Shown: piece after piece, positions 25,838 through 34,377 of the stretch | Layout: each line of letters opens with the position of its first letter | Numbering within the stretch: position 1 is the first letter of the stretch | Source: Plantibacter elymi (nom. nud.) | Lineage (GTDB): Bacteria > Actinomycetota > Actinomycetes > Actinomycetales > Microbacteriaceae | Reading direction: 5' to 3' | Assembly: GCF_900177795.1 (NCBI RefSeq) | Contig: NZ_FXWJ01000003.1 | Coordinates: forward strand, 124,001 to 188,000 | DNA: 64,000 nt | The notes under the pieces: model-generated | What the model saw: the letters and a program-made list of their open reading frames with translations, nothing else | What the model was told of the DNA's origin: nothing | Databases searched by the model: none | Translations under genes and position numbers: made by a program

Positions 25838-26763
25838 GCATCCACCAGGACGCGAACGACACCACCGACCTCGACGGCCGGACGCAGCCGTCCCCCGTGC
25901 GCATCGACGGCATCCCCGTCGGCGGAGGCGCCCCCGCGTACGTCATCGGGGAGATCGGTCTCAACCACAACGGCGACGTGGAGCTCGCGAAGCGACTCAT
26001 CGACGTGGCCGCCGACGCCGGCGCACAGGCCGTCAAGTTCCAGAAGCGCACGCCGGAGATCTCGACGCCGGCGCACATGCGCGACGTCCCGCGGCAGACG
26101 CCGTGGGGTGAGATGAGCTACCTCGACTACCGCTACCGGGTCGAGTTCGACCGTGAGCAGTACATCGAGATCGGCGACCACGCCACCCTGCGCGGCCTCA
26201 GCTGGTTCGCCTCCCCCTGGGACGAACCGTCCGTCGACTTCCTCGAGGACCTGGGCGTGACCGCGCACAAGGTCGCGTCCGCCTCGGTGACCGACTCGGG
26301 CCTCCTGACCCGTCTCGCCGCGACCGGGAAGCCGATCATCCTCTCGACCGGCATGTCGACGCTCGAGCAGATCGACCGCGCCGTCGAGATCCTCCGGGGC
26401 TCGCCGCTGGTCATCCTGCACGCGACCTCCACCTACCCCTTGCCCGCCGAAGAGGCGAACCTCCGGATGATCGACAGCCTCGCCGCCCGGTACCCCGGTG
26501 TGCCCATCGGGTACTCCGGCCACGAGACCGGTCTGCAGATCTCCCTCGCCGCGGTCGCCCTCGGAGCCACGATGGTGGAACGCCACATCACGCTCGACCG
26601 TGCCATGTGGGGCTCGGACCACGCCGCGTCGCTCGAACCGCACGGCTTCTCGAACCTCGTCCGCGACATCCGGGTCATCGAGACCGCCATGGGTGACGGC
26701 GTCAAGCGCATCTTCCCCGGCGAACTCGCTCCGCTCGCGAAGCTGCGCAGGGTCGATGCCTGA
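25834..26763 (+). CDS. neuB: N-acetylneuraminate (nonulosonate) synthase, without the C-terminal SAF domain
   Basis: A 309-residue aldolase-type synthase that condenses a hexosamine with phosphoenolpyruvate. NeuB motifs include YVIGEIGLNHNGDVELAK (36-53), AVKFQKR, QTPWGEMSYLDYRYRVEF near 89, ILSTGM and GYSGHETG. The TIM barrel is complete, but the protein ends at FPGELAPLAKLRRVDA, where full-length NeuB (about 350 residues) continues into the SAF antifreeze-like domain. There is no sign of a frameshift: the next start overlaps by 8 bases. Short synthases may be a natural subtype. Confidence 0.88.
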   Translation: MSIHQDANDTTDLDGRTQPSPVRIDGIPVGGGAPAYVIGEIGLNHNGDVELAKRLIDVAADAGAQAVKFQKRTPEISTPAHMRDVPRQTPWGEMSYLDYRYRVEFDREQYIEIGDHATLRGLSWFASPWDEPSVDFLEDLGVTAHKVASASVTDSGLLTRLAATGKPIILSTGMSTLEQIDRAVEILRGSPLVILHATSTYPLPAEEANLRMIDSLAARYPGVPIGYSGHETGLQISLAAVALGATMVERHITLDRAMWGSDHAASLEPHGFSNLVRDIRVIETAMGDGVKRIFPGELAPLAKLRRVDA

Positions 26764-28102
26764 TCACGGGCCCCGCCGTCGCGTGATCGGGGTGGTGGAC
26801 TCCGACTCCTTCGTGAAGTGGGGCGCCGCCACCCTCTCCCGCGCGACCGGCTGGGACGTCGACCTCGTCCTCGTCGAGAGCGACGTGTCCGCCACGGACC
26901 GTCAGGTGGACATCGCGCTGCTCCACACGGCGTTCGAGGGACGAACCGTTCGTCGTCTGTCGCTTCGACGGCTCGTCGACCTCATCCGGACCGAGCAGCC
27001 GGACGGCGTGTTCGTCTCCACGCGTGGACCGGTCGCCGAGGTCGTCATCTCGGAACTCCTCGCGCTCGGGCGCGCCACCCGCCCGGTGCTGCTCACCGGC
27101 CTCCCGGGCATCTCCATCCCGGCGAAGTGGAAGGGGATCTTCCTCCGCGCGCAGGCGGACGTCTTCGTCCTGCACAGCCATCGCGAGGTCGCCGCCTACC
27201 GTGAACTCGCGCTGACGCACGGGGTCGAACCGGCGTTCGCGCTCGCGACCCTGCCGTTCCTGACGGACGCGTCGATCGAGTCATCGGCCGAGCCCGCCCC
27301 GCGCACCCGGGTCGTCTTCGCCGCCCAGGCCACGGTCCCGGCCGATCGCGGCGACCGGCTCCGGATCCTCTCCTGGCTGCGCACCCTCGCGAACCGGCAT
27401 CGCGACCTCGACGTCGTGATCAAGGTGCGCGGCCTCGCCGGTGACCCGCAGACCCATCACGAGCACTACCCCTTCGACACCCTCCTGACCGGTCCGACAC
27501 CCGGCAACCTGCGGGTCGCCACCGGGTCGATGGCGGTCCATCTCGGCCACGCGGCCGGACTCGTCACCGTGAGTTCCACCGCCGCGATCGAAGCCATCGC
27601 CGCCGGGGTGCCGGTCATCCTGCTCGACGACTTCGGTGTGGACCCGGCGCTCATCAACACCGTCTTCGAAGGCAGCGGGCTGTTGGCCTCCAAAGAGGAC
27701 CTCATGGCCGCCCGGTTCCGGCACCCGAACCCGGACTGGCTGCAGCAGAACTACTTCCACCCCGTCGACGAGGACGACTGGATCCAGCGGTCGGAGGAGG
27801 CGTTCGCCGCGCGCGACCTCGGGACCCTGCCGATCCGCCCTCGGGCACGACAGAGTCGCGGCGGCATGCTCCGCACCGGTTGGGAGCGTCGTCGGGCGTT
27901 CGGGCGGGCCGACACGAGCGCGCTGGGCACGGTCGCCTTCGTCATCGGGCGGCCACTGCAGATCGCACGCCGTCTGGTCCGTCGCGCTCGTGGCGTCCAG
28001 CCGGCCGAGCGCCGACCGATCCCCTCCCGTCGGCTCGCGCCGATCGAGACGGAGACGCCGGTGCGCGCTCCGCACGGGGCTCGTCACCGCACGGCCCGCT
28101 GA
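26756..28102 (+). CDS. Putative glycosyltransferase of the nonulosonate cluster (DUF6716-like)
   Basis: A 448-residue cytoplasmic-type protein. The N-terminal half (VIGVVDSDSFVKWGAATL) and the C-terminal half (VHLGHAAGLVTVSSTAAIEAIAAGVPVILLDD, near 263-294, here abbreviated to GLVTVSSTAAIEAIAAGVP) look like the two Rossmann-type domains of a GT-B transferase; the SSTAAIEAIAAGVP segment is typical of nucleotide-sugar binding in polysaccharide transferases. I recall the DUF6716 putative glycosyltransferases as similar but could not check. It overlaps neuB by 8 bases, so it probably uses the CMP-sugar made by its neighbours. The tail is Arg-rich. Confidence 0.7.
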   Translation: MPDHGPRRRVIGVVDSDSFVKWGAATLSRATGWDVDLVLVESDVSATDRQVDIALLHTAFEGRTVRRLSLRRLVDLIRTEQPDGVFVSTRGPVAEVVISELLALGRATRPVLLTGLPGISIPAKWKGIFLRAQADVFVLHSHREVAAYRELALTHGVEPAFALATLPFLTDASIESSAEPAPRTRVVFAAQATVPADRGDRLRILSWLRTLANRHRDLDVVIKVRGLAGDPQTHHEHYPFDTLLTGPTPGNLRVATGSMAVHLGHAAGLVTVSSTAAIEAIAAGVPVILLDDFGVDPALINTVFEGSGLLASKEDLMAARFRHPNPDWLQQNYFHPVDEDDWIQRSEEAFAARDLGTLPIRPRARQSRGGMLRTGWERRRAFGRADTSALGTVAFVIGRPLQIARRLVRRARGVQPAERRPIPSRRLAPIETETPVRAPHGARHRTAR

Positions 28103-28109
28103 CGGGAAC

Positions 28110-28138
28110 GCCGCTCGGCCGGAGACCGGTCGGGCGGC
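28110..28138. terminator. Bidirectional terminator-like hairpin
   Basis: GCCGCTCGGCCGG and CCGGTCGGGCGGC pair at 11 of 13 positions around a 3-base loop between convergent genes, 7 bases after one stop and 9 bases before the other. There is no U-tract on either side. Confidence 0.5.
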
Positions 28139-28147
28139 GCTCCAGGC

Positions 28148-29308
28148 TCAGTTGGAGCCGACCGTCACCACCGGAGCGCCCGTGGAGGTGTCGTCGGCGG
28201 GCATCTCGGCGGCGAGACGGTTGGCCTCCTGGATGAGCGTCGCGACGATCTCCGACTCCGGCACCGTCTTGATGACCTCGCCCTTGACGAAGATCTGGCC
28301 CTTGCCGTTGCCGCTCGCGACGCCGAGGTCGGCTTCACGAGCTTCTCCGGGGCCGTTCACGACGCAGCCCATGACGGCGACGCGCAGCGGGACGCTCATC
28401 CCCTCGAGGCCGTCGGTCACGTCGTTCGCGAGCTTGTAGACGTCGACCTGCGCGCGCCCGCAGCTCGGGCAGGAGACGATCTCGAGCTTGCGCTCGCGGA
28501 GGTTCAGCGACTGCAGGATCTGCAGCCCGACCTTGATCTCCTCCGCCGGCGGCGCGGAGAGCGAGACACGGATGGTGTCGCCGATGCCCTCGGAGAGCAG
28601 GATGCCGAAGGCGGTCGCGCTCTTGATCGTGCCCTGGAAGGAGGGACCGGCCTCCGTCACGCCGAGGTGCAGCGGCCAGTCACCGCGCTCGGCGAGCAGC
28701 CGGTAGGCCTTCACCATGACGACCGGGTCGTTGTGCTTGACGGAGATCTTGAAGTCGTGGAAGTCGTGCTCCTCGAAGAGGCTCGCCTCCCAGACGGCGC
28801 TCTCGACGAGCGCTTCTGGGGTCGCCTTGCCGTACTTCTGCAGCAACCGCGGATCGAGGGACCCCGCGTTGACACCGATGCGGAGGGAGACGCCGGCGGC
28901 CTTCGCGCGCCGGGCGATCTCGCCGACCTGGTCGTCGAACTTCCGGATGTTGCCGGGATTGACCCGGACGGCCGCACACCCCGCGTCGATCGCGGCGTAG
29001 ACGTAGGCGGGCTGGAAGTGGATGTCGGCGATCACCGGGATCTGACTCTTCTTCGCGATGATCGGCAGGACCTCGGCGTCGTCGCGGGTCGGGACGGCCA
29101 CGCGGACGATGTCGCAGCCCGAGGCGGTGAGCTCGGCGATCTGCTGGAGGGTCGCGTTGATGTTCGTCGTCTGGGTCGTCGTCATCGACTGGACGCTCAC
29201 CGGGGCATCACCGCCGACGAGCACCTTACCGACCTTGATCTGTCGCGACGTGCGTCGCGGGCTGAGCGTCTCGGGAACCGACGGAAGACCCAGATTGATA
29301 GCTACCAC
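28148..29308 (-). CDS. ispG: (E)-4-hydroxy-3-methylbut-2-enyl-diphosphate synthase
   Basis: An iron-sulfur enzyme of the non-mevalonate isoprenoid pathway that reduces ME-cPP to HMB-PP. The 386-residue product has the TIM-barrel start [15 protein letters not shown], the cluster cysteines in [11 protein letters not shown] and in [11 protein letters not shown]. The GTG ([10 protein letters not shown]) was chosen because a TAAGCT box lies 7 bases upstream and further upstream the reading is arginine-rich. It is normally next to rseP and dxr; here a SHOCT gene and a two-component pair intervene. Confidence 0.95.
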   Translation of the reverse strand: MVAINLGLPSVPETLSPRRTSRQIKVGKVLVGGDAPVSVQSMTTTQTTNINATLQQIAELTASGCDIVRVAVPTRDDAEVLPIIAKKSQIPVIADIHFQPAYVYAAIDAGCAAVRVNPGNIRKFDDQVGEIARRAKAAGVSLRIGVNAGSLDPRLLQKYGKATPEALVESAVWEASLFEEHDFHDFKISVKHNDPVVMVKAYRLLAERGDWPLHLGVTEAGPSFQGTIKSATAFGILLSEGIGDTIRVSLSAPPAEEIKVGLQILQSLNLRERKLEIVSCPSCGRAQVDVYKLANDVTDGLEGMSVPLRVAVMGCVVNGPGEAREADLGVASGNGKGQIFVKGEVIKTVPESEIVATLIQEANRLAAEMPADDTSTGAPVVTVGSN

Positions 29309-29384
29309 GAGCCTCAGCTTACGCGCGCGACGCCCCGCAGGCTCCCCGTGAGCTGAATGCCTGCTGGGACGTCGCGATCCGCGG

Positions 29385-29723
29385 TCAGCGCGCGGGCGGC
29401 GCCTCGCGATTCGCACGCAGGACGCCGAGCCGTTCCCGGTACTCGACCTCGTCGATGTCGCCCTGGGCGAAGCGCTCGGCGAGCATCTGCTCGGCGCTCC
29501 GGGACCCGTCCTGACGCCAGGCCCACGGCGGGCCCTGGTGGCCGTCCGGGGACGTCCCGGACCAGGCTCGGCGACGCCACCGCCGACCGACGAGCGCGAC
29601 GATGAGGACGATCACGGCGATCCAGAACGCGGGGATGAGCAGCAGCCAGAGGAGGTGGAAGCCCGGCCCGGGACCGCCGGGATGCATGGCGGTCGCGGCG
29701 AGCACGATCAGGGAGGTGGACAT
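29385..29723 (-). CDS. SHOCT-domain small membrane protein
   Basis: A 112-residue protein with a membrane segment at about 22-46 and a C-terminal SHOCT motif ([20 protein letters not shown] then RERLGVL, residues 76-103). SHOCT segments occur at the ends of many small actinobacterial membrane proteins and may mediate assembly. GGAG lies 6 bases before the ATG. An operator-like palindrome about 105-120 bases upstream resembles the one before the neighbouring two-component operon, suggesting shared control. Confidence 0.8.
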   Translation of the reverse strand: MSTSLIVLAATAMHPGGPGPGFHLLWLLLIPAFWIAVIVLIVALVGRRWRRRAWSGTSPDGHQGPPWAWRQDGSRSAEQMLAERFAQGDIDEVEYRERLGVLRANREAPPAR

Positions 29724-29742
29724 GGAGGACTCCGTTCGTCGG

Positions 29743-29764
29743 GCGGACGACGACCGTCGTCCGC
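29743..29764. promoter_or_regulatory. 22-base near-perfect palindrome before the SHOCT gene
   Basis: GCGGACGACG and CGTCGTCCGC are perfect inverted copies separated by AC, starting 20 bases before the SHOCT ATG. It may be an operator or a leader hairpin; neither can be decided from sequence. Confidence 0.35.
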
Positions 29765-29826
29765 ATCACGACCCCGAGCCTCCTCCGGATGGTGGCCGAG
29801 GGCATCCGACGACGGGACGGATCACC

Positions 29827-29844
29827 GCACTCCCCCGGGAGTAC
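29827..29844. promoter_or_regulatory. Operator-like palindrome upstream of the SHOCT gene
   Basis: GCACTCCCCCGGGAGTAC. Its reverse complement matches the 18-base palindrome at 31779-31796 at 15 of 18 positions. It lies between the response-regulator stop and the SHOCT gene start. Probably a site for the adjacent NarL-type regulator (inference). Confidence 0.45.
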
Positions 29845-29857
29845 GGCCACCCGGTGC

Positions 29858-30517
29858 TCAGACGCCGGGACTGACGAGCCCGGTCTCGTAGGCGATGACG
29901 ACGAGCCGGACCCGGTCGCGCGCGGCGAGCTTCGACATGATGCGCGACACGTGGGTCTTCGCCGTGAGCGGGCTGAGGAACAGCGCCCCTCCGATCTCCT
30001 CGTTGGTGAGTCCGCGTCCGACGAGACCCAGCACCTCGCGTTCGCGCTCCGTGAGCCCGGCGATCACGGCGTCGTCGAGCGGCGCGGCGATCGCTCCGGC
30101 GACCTGGGTGAGCAGCCGCCTCGTGACCCCGGGCGACAGCAGGGCGTCACCCGACGCGACCACGCGGACGGCCCGGATGAGCTCGGCCGGCTCGGTGTCC
30201 TTCACGAGGAAGCCGCTCGCGCCTGCTCGGATCGCCTGCGCGACGTACTCGTCGAGTTCGAAGGTGGTGACGACGATGATGCGGGTGTCCTGGAGCGCCG
30301 GATCCGCGACGACGGCTTCGGTGGCGGCCAGGCCGTCCCCTCCGGGCATCCTGATGTCCATGAGGACCACGTCCGGCCGTTCCCGGCGGACGACGACGAG
30401 TGCCTCGTCCCCACCGGCCGCCTCACCGACGACCGCGATGTCGGGCTCCGCGTCGAGGAGCGCGCGGAACCCGCCGCGGATGAGTGCCTGGTCGTCGGCG
30501 ACGACCACGCGGATCAT
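29858..30517 (-). CDS. NarL/LuxR-type response regulator
   Basis: A 219-residue regulator with receiver domain (D8-D9, phospho-acceptor D54 in VVLMDIRMPG, Lys in FLVKDTEP) and a LuxR-type helix-turn-helix (LTEREREVLGLVGRGLTNEE then IGGALFLSPLTAKTHVSRIM, about residues 153-192). The start overlaps the kinase stop by four bases. Together with the kinase it forms a LiaRS/DesKR-style pair, common in actinobacteria for sensing cell-envelope stress. Target palindromes are proposed at 29827-29844 and 31779-31796. Confidence 0.93.
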   Translation of the reverse strand: MIRVVVADDQALIRGGFRALLDAEPDIAVVGEAAGGDEALVVVRRERPDVVLMDIRMPGGDGLAATEAVVADPALQDTRIIVVTTFELDEYVAQAIRAGASGFLVKDTEPAELIRAVRVVASGDALLSPGVTRRLLTQVAGAIAAPLDDAVIAGLTEREREVLGLVGRGLTNEEIGGALFLSPLTAKTHVSRIMSKLAARDRVRLVVIAYETGLVSPGV

Positions 30518-31722
30518 GCGGCGCCTCGGACCGGCACCCGGGCCGTGACACGGAAGCCGCCGAGCGGACTCCGCCCGGTCTCGAGGGTGCCGCCGAGGAG
30601 CTCGGCGCGCTCGGTCATGCCGAGGAGGCCGTTGCCGTGCTCGGCGGGTCCGGGTGGGGCACCGACTCCGTCGTCCTCCACGAGCAGGCGGTAGGTGCCG
30701 TCGACTTCGACGAGCTCGACGGAGACCCGTCCGGCCTGCGCGTGCCGGAGGACGTTCGTGACGCTCTCCTGCGCGATCCGGTACAGCGCCTGCTGCACGG
30801 CCGCACCGGGCGTGGAGACGAGCCTCACCTCGAGCACCGCGTCGACGCCCTGGTCTCGGAGCGACTGGACGAGGACTGGTAGTGCCTCGAGATCCGGCCC
30901 CGGTCGCCTCGGCGCGCCGGTCGCCGGGTCCTGGCCCGCATCGGCACCGCGGAGGACGTCGAGGAGGCCACGGACCTCGTCGAGCGACGCCTTGCTCGAC
31001 CCCTTGATGTTCGTCAGAGCCTCCCTGGCACGTTCTGGCTGGGTGTCCATGAGGTGCAGCCCCATACCGGCCTGGACGGTGATCTGTGCGAGTGAGTGTG
31101 CGACCACATCGTGCAGCTCGCGGGCAATGCGCACGCGCTCCTCCTGGGCGGCGGACGCGCGACGTTCGCCCCGACGTCGGCGATCCGCGTCGAGCTGTTC
31201 GCGTCGGGTGCGGAGTCCCTCGGCGAGGAGGACGGCGACGATGACGAGGGCGGTCGTGGCCCCGACGCGGAAGCCCGACACCTTCCAACCGACGGCGAGC
31301 GCGACGGTCAGGGCGAGCGCCCACCCGAGTCCCAGCGACGGATAGGTCCAGCCGCGCGCACCACGGACGATGCCGGACCCCGCGGCGAACGCCAGCGCCA
31401 CGGCGGGAGGGCCCCAGGTGGGCCCCGTCAGCATCGAGGCGGTCGACAGCACGGAGACCGCCGCGACCGTCGGCCCGGGCGACCGCCTGGCAGCGAGCAG
31501 GCAGAGCACGCCTGCGAGTGCCAGGAGGACGGCTGAGGAACGGGACCACCCCGAGGCACCGGCACCCGGGCCGAACGAACCGTGGAGGGCGAGCACGGCG
31601 GTCGCTGGCACCTGGACGAGGAAGGACACGACCACCGGCGCCCAGAGGCGCCAGACGGGGCGTCCGGGTCGGCGATCGCCCGGCGTCATCCAGGGCGCCG
31701 AACCCGTCTCGACCGATGCCAT
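30514..31722 (-). CDS. NarL-family sensor histidine kinase
   Basis: A 402-residue kinase with about five or six membrane helices (about 27-172), no large external domain, then a HisKA_3 dimerisation segment with H204 in RIARELHDVVAHS and an ATPase domain containing DDGVGAP and GNGLLGMTERAE. This layout is typical of kinases sensing signals within or at the membrane. The ATG follows TACCAT by 6 bases, so it is probably leaderless. It sits between rseP and ispG, which are usually adjacent. Confidence 0.92.
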   Translation of the reverse strand: MASVETGSAPWMTPGDRRPGRPVWRLWAPVVVSFLVQVPATAVLALHGSFGPGAGASGWSRSSAVLLALAGVLCLLAARRSPGPTVAAVSVLSTASMLTGPTWGPPAVALAFAAGSGIVRGARGWTYPSLGLGWALALTVALAVGWKVSGFRVGATTALVIVAVLLAEGLRTRREQLDADRRRRGERRASAAQEERVRIARELHDVVAHSLAQITVQAGMGLHLMDTQPERAREALTNIKGSSKASLDEVRGLLDVLRGADAGQDPATGAPRRPGPDLEALPVLVQSLRDQGVDAVLEVRLVSTPGAAVQQALYRIAQESVTNVLRHAQAGRVSVELVEVDGTYRLLVEDDGVGAPPGPAEHGNGLLGMTERAELLGGTLETGRSPLGGFRVTARVPVRGAA

Positions 31723-31728
31723 CCCTGC

Positions 31729-31734
31729 ATGGTA
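31729..31734 (-). promoter_or_regulatory. -10 box of the NarL-type two-component operon
   Basis: TACCAT on the minus strand lies 6 bases before the kinase ATG. No good -35 box is present, which fits an activator-dependent promoter; the palindrome at 31779-31796 is centred about 66 bases before the start. Confidence 0.4.
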
Positions 31735-31778
31735 CTCGCGGGTCGCAGCGGCCGCGTCGCCCGCACGGAGGCTCCGCC

Positions 31779-31796
31779 GTACTCCCCGGGGAGCAC
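31779..31796. promoter_or_regulatory. Operator-like palindrome upstream of the two-component operon
   Basis: GTACTCCCCGGGGAGCAC is an 18-base inverted repeat with one mismatched pair. A related copy occurs before the SHOCT gene. The pair of sites flanks the two-component operon, suggesting autoregulation by the encoded NarL-type regulator. Confidence 0.45.
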
Positions 31797-31842
31797 GACC
31801 GTGCCGAGATGGGACGGTCCCGCGGGCTCCGTTCGCCTCGGC

Positions 31843-33177
31843 CTAGCCGAAGAGGTTGACGGGCTTCACGATGTCGGCGTACACGAGGAGCGCGCTCATG
31901 CCACCAAGGACGATCACGACGCCGAAGGTGAGCGGGATGAGTTTCGCCGCGTCCACCGGTCCCGGGTCGCGACGTCGGAAGACCTTCGCGAAGCGGCGGC
32001 GGATCGCCTCCCAGAGCGCTGCTGCGACGTGCCCGCCGTCGAGGGGCAGCAAAGGGATGAGGTTGAAGACGAAGAGCGCGACGTTGAGCGACCCGAGGAT
32101 GCCGAACACGGTCGCGGCCTTCGACGCGACGGGGATCTCGTCGAGGCTGACCACCTCGCCCACGACCCGTCCGACGCCCACGACGCTCATCGGCCCGTTG
32201 GGGTCGCGCTCGCCGGATCCGAACGCTGCCTGCCCGACGTCGATGAGTCGCTGGGGCAGGTTCAGGATGATGTTGGCGGTCCGGGCGATCGTGTCGCCGA
32301 CGGTCGGCAGGATCGTGGTGACGGGCTGCGCCACCATCTGCTGCTGTGGGGTGATGCCGACGAAGCCGACCTCATGGGTCTTCGCCGAGCCGTCGGCGTT
32401 CGTCACGATCTTGCCGGTCTCGGCATCGACGACGTCCCGCTCGAGCAGCAACGGCGTCAGGGTGAGGTCGAGTCGCTGCTCACCGCGCGCGACCTCGAGG
32501 GCCAACGGCTTGCCCGGCGAATCCTGCACGGCCGCGGAGATCTCGGCGAAGGTGGAGATCGGGGTGCCGTCGATCGAGAGGATCGTGTCGCCCGGCTTCA
32601 AGCCCGCGGCGGCGGCCGGCCCCTGCGGATCCCCCGCTGCACAGCTCTGGCGGTCGCTCGTCGACGGCAACACGCACTCGTACACCGACGTGAGGGTGCT
32701 GCTCTGCTGGGGGACGCCGAACCCCGACACGGCGATACCGATGAAGAGGACGGCGAGGACGAGGTTCATGAACGGCCCGCCGAGCATGACGACGATCCGC
32801 TTCCAGACGGGCAACCGGTAAAAGGTGCGCTCCTCGTCGCCGGCGCCGATCGTGTCGGCACTCGCCTCCCGCGCGTCCTGGACCAGCGTGTCGAAGAAGC
32901 CGGTGCTGGCGTTCCGGGCGGCACCGCCGGGCTGCTTGGGCGGGAACATGCCGATCATCGAGATGTAGCCGCCGAGCGGGATCATCTTGACCCCGTACTC
33001 GGTCTCGCCCTTGCGGCGCGACCAGATGGTGCGACCGAAGCCGATCATGTACTGGGTGACCCGCACGCCGAACAGCTTCGCGGGCACGAGGTGACCGACC
33101 TCGTGCAGCCCGATGGACACGATGAGGCCCACGAGCACGATCACGATGCCGAGGAGGTAGAGGAGGACGGATTCCAC
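31843..33177 (-). CDS. rseP: Site-2 protease family, RseP/RIP-like metalloprotease
   Basis: A 444-residue membrane zinc protease for regulated intramembrane proteolysis. The first helix carries the HExxH motif (SIGLHEVGHLVPAKLFG, near residue 23), a PDZ domain lies at about 190-270 (GDTILSIDGTPI), and the C-terminal NLIPLLPLDGGHVAAAL supplies the third zinc ligand. It should cleave anti-sigma factors or other membrane proteins. The GTG follows TAGGGT by 6 bases. It lies 85 bases after dxr; the dxr-rseP order is widely conserved in bacteria. Confidence 0.92.
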   Translation of the reverse strand: MESVLLYLLGIVIVLVGLIVSIGLHEVGHLVPAKLFGVRVTQYMIGFGRTIWSRRKGETEYGVKMIPLGGYISMIGMFPPKQPGGAARNASTGFFDTLVQDAREASADTIGAGDEERTFYRLPVWKRIVVMLGGPFMNLVLAVLFIGIAVSGFGVPQQSSTLTSVYECVLPSTSDRQSCAAGDPQGPAAAAGLKPGDTILSIDGTPISTFAEISAAVQDSPGKPLALEVARGEQRLDLTLTPLLLERDVVDAETGKIVTNADGSAKTHEVGFVGITPQQQMVAQPVTTILPTVGDTIARTANIILNLPQRLIDVGQAAFGSGERDPNGPMSVVGVGRVVGEVVSLDEIPVASKAATVFGILGSLNVALFVFNLIPLLPLDGGHVAAALWEAIRRRFAKVFRRRDPGPVDAAKLIPLTFGVVIVLGGMSALLVYADIVKPVNLFG

Positions 33178-33233
33178 GGCGTAACCCTACTCGCGCGGTC
33201 GGGTCACCGGCTGCACGCTGGCTGTACGGCCGC

Positions 33234-33247
33234 TCGGAAGCTTCCGA
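33234..33247. other. 14-base perfect palindrome between dxr and rseP
   Basis: TCGGAAGCTTCCGA is perfectly self-complementary and lies about 60 bases before the rseP start and 16 bases after the dxr stop. It may be an operator or part of a weak terminator. Confidence 0.3.
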
Positions 33248-33262
33248 CGATGAACGGGCAGG

Positions 33263-34342
33263 TCAGCCGATGCGCTGCTGCGCGCGAGCCCTCGCCCAGC
33301 GCTCCGCCTCCGCGAGCGCCTCCCGGGTGAGCTCGCCCTCGGGCGCCTCGTGGTCGTCGACGACCGCGCGGACGGTGTCGAGGATGCCGAGGTAGCCCAG
33401 CCGACCCGCATGGAAGGCCGCAACGGCCTCCTCGTTCGCCGCGTTGAACACGGCCGGATAGGTGCGACCCTGCCCGCCCACGAGCTTGGCCAGTCGCACC
33501 GCCGGGAAGGCCTCATGGTCGAGGGGCTCGAACGTCCACTGCTGGGGTGAGGTCCAATCGAGCGGGACGCCAACGCCTGGGACCCGGCCCGGCCAGTCGA
33601 GCCCGAGGGAGATGGGGAGCCGCATGTCGGGCGGCGAAGCCTGGGCGATGGTGGAACCGTCGATGAACTCGACCATCGAGTGGACGATCGACTGCGGGTG
33701 GACCGTCACCTCGATGCGGTCGTACGGGACGTCGAACAGCAGGTGCGCCTCGATCACCTCGAGACCCTTGTTGACGAGGGTCGCCGAGTTCGTCGTGACG
33801 ACGAGACCCATGTCCCAGGTGGGGTGGGCGAGCGCCTCGGCTGGCGTGACGCCGGCGAGCGACGCGCGGTCGCGTCCGCGGAACGGCCCTCCCGAGGCGG
33901 TCAGGACGAGCCGTCGCACCTCGGTGGCGGTGCCGGATCGGAGGGCCTGGGCGATCGCGGAATGCTCGGAGTCCACGGGCACGATCTGGCCGGGTGCCGC
34001 GATCCGCCGCACGAGGTCGCCACCGACGATGAGCGACTCCTTGTTCGCGAGCGCGAGCGTCCGGCCCGTCTCGAGGGCCGCGAGGGTCGGGCCGAGCCCG
34101 ATGGAGCCCGTGATGCCGTTCAGCACCACGTCGGCGTCGACGCTGCGGATGAGCCGCTCGGCGTCGGCCGCACCCAGGGCCGTGTCGTCGACGTGGAAGG
34201 CGGCGGCCTGCTCGGCGAGGAGCTCGGCGTTCGAGCCGGCCGTCAGGCCGACGACCTCGAAGCGGTCGCGATCACCCCGGATGACGTCGAGTGCCTGCGT
34301 GCCGATCGAGCCGGTTGATCCGAGGATGATGACGCGTCTCAC
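33263..34342 (-). CDS. dxr: 1-deoxy-D-xylulose 5-phosphate reductoisomerase
   Basis: The second enzyme of the non-mevalonate pathway, making 2-C-methylerythritol 4-phosphate with NADPH. The 359-residue product has the cofactor-binding [12 protein letters not shown] at the N-terminus, [10 protein letters not shown] near 108, [11 protein letters not shown], and the flexible-loop motif TASGGPFRG. The GTG start follows TAGACT by 7 bases; the longer reading upstream is arginine-rich noise. ispG, another enzyme of the same pathway, lies about 4 kb downstream on the same strand. Confidence 0.95.
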   Translation of the reverse strand: MRRVIILGSTGSIGTQALDVIRGDRDRFEVVGLTAGSNAELLAEQAAAFHVDDTALGAADAERLIRSVDADVVLNGITGSIGLGPTLAALETGRTLALANKESLIVGGDLVRRIAAPGQIVPVDSEHSAIAQALRSGTATEVRRLVLTASGGPFRGRDRASLAGVTPAEALAHPTWDMGLVVTTNSATLVNKGLEVIEAHLLFDVPYDRIEVTVHPQSIVHSMVEFIDGSTIAQASPPDMRLPISLGLDWPGRVPGVGVPLDWTSPQQWTFEPLDHEAFPAVRLAKLVGGQGRTYPAVFNAANEEAVAAFHAGRLGYLGILDTVRAVVDDHEAPEGELTREALAEAERWARARAQQRIG

Positions 34343-34377
34343 GGCGGTCAGTCTACGTCGGCGGCGGTGCGGGCCGC

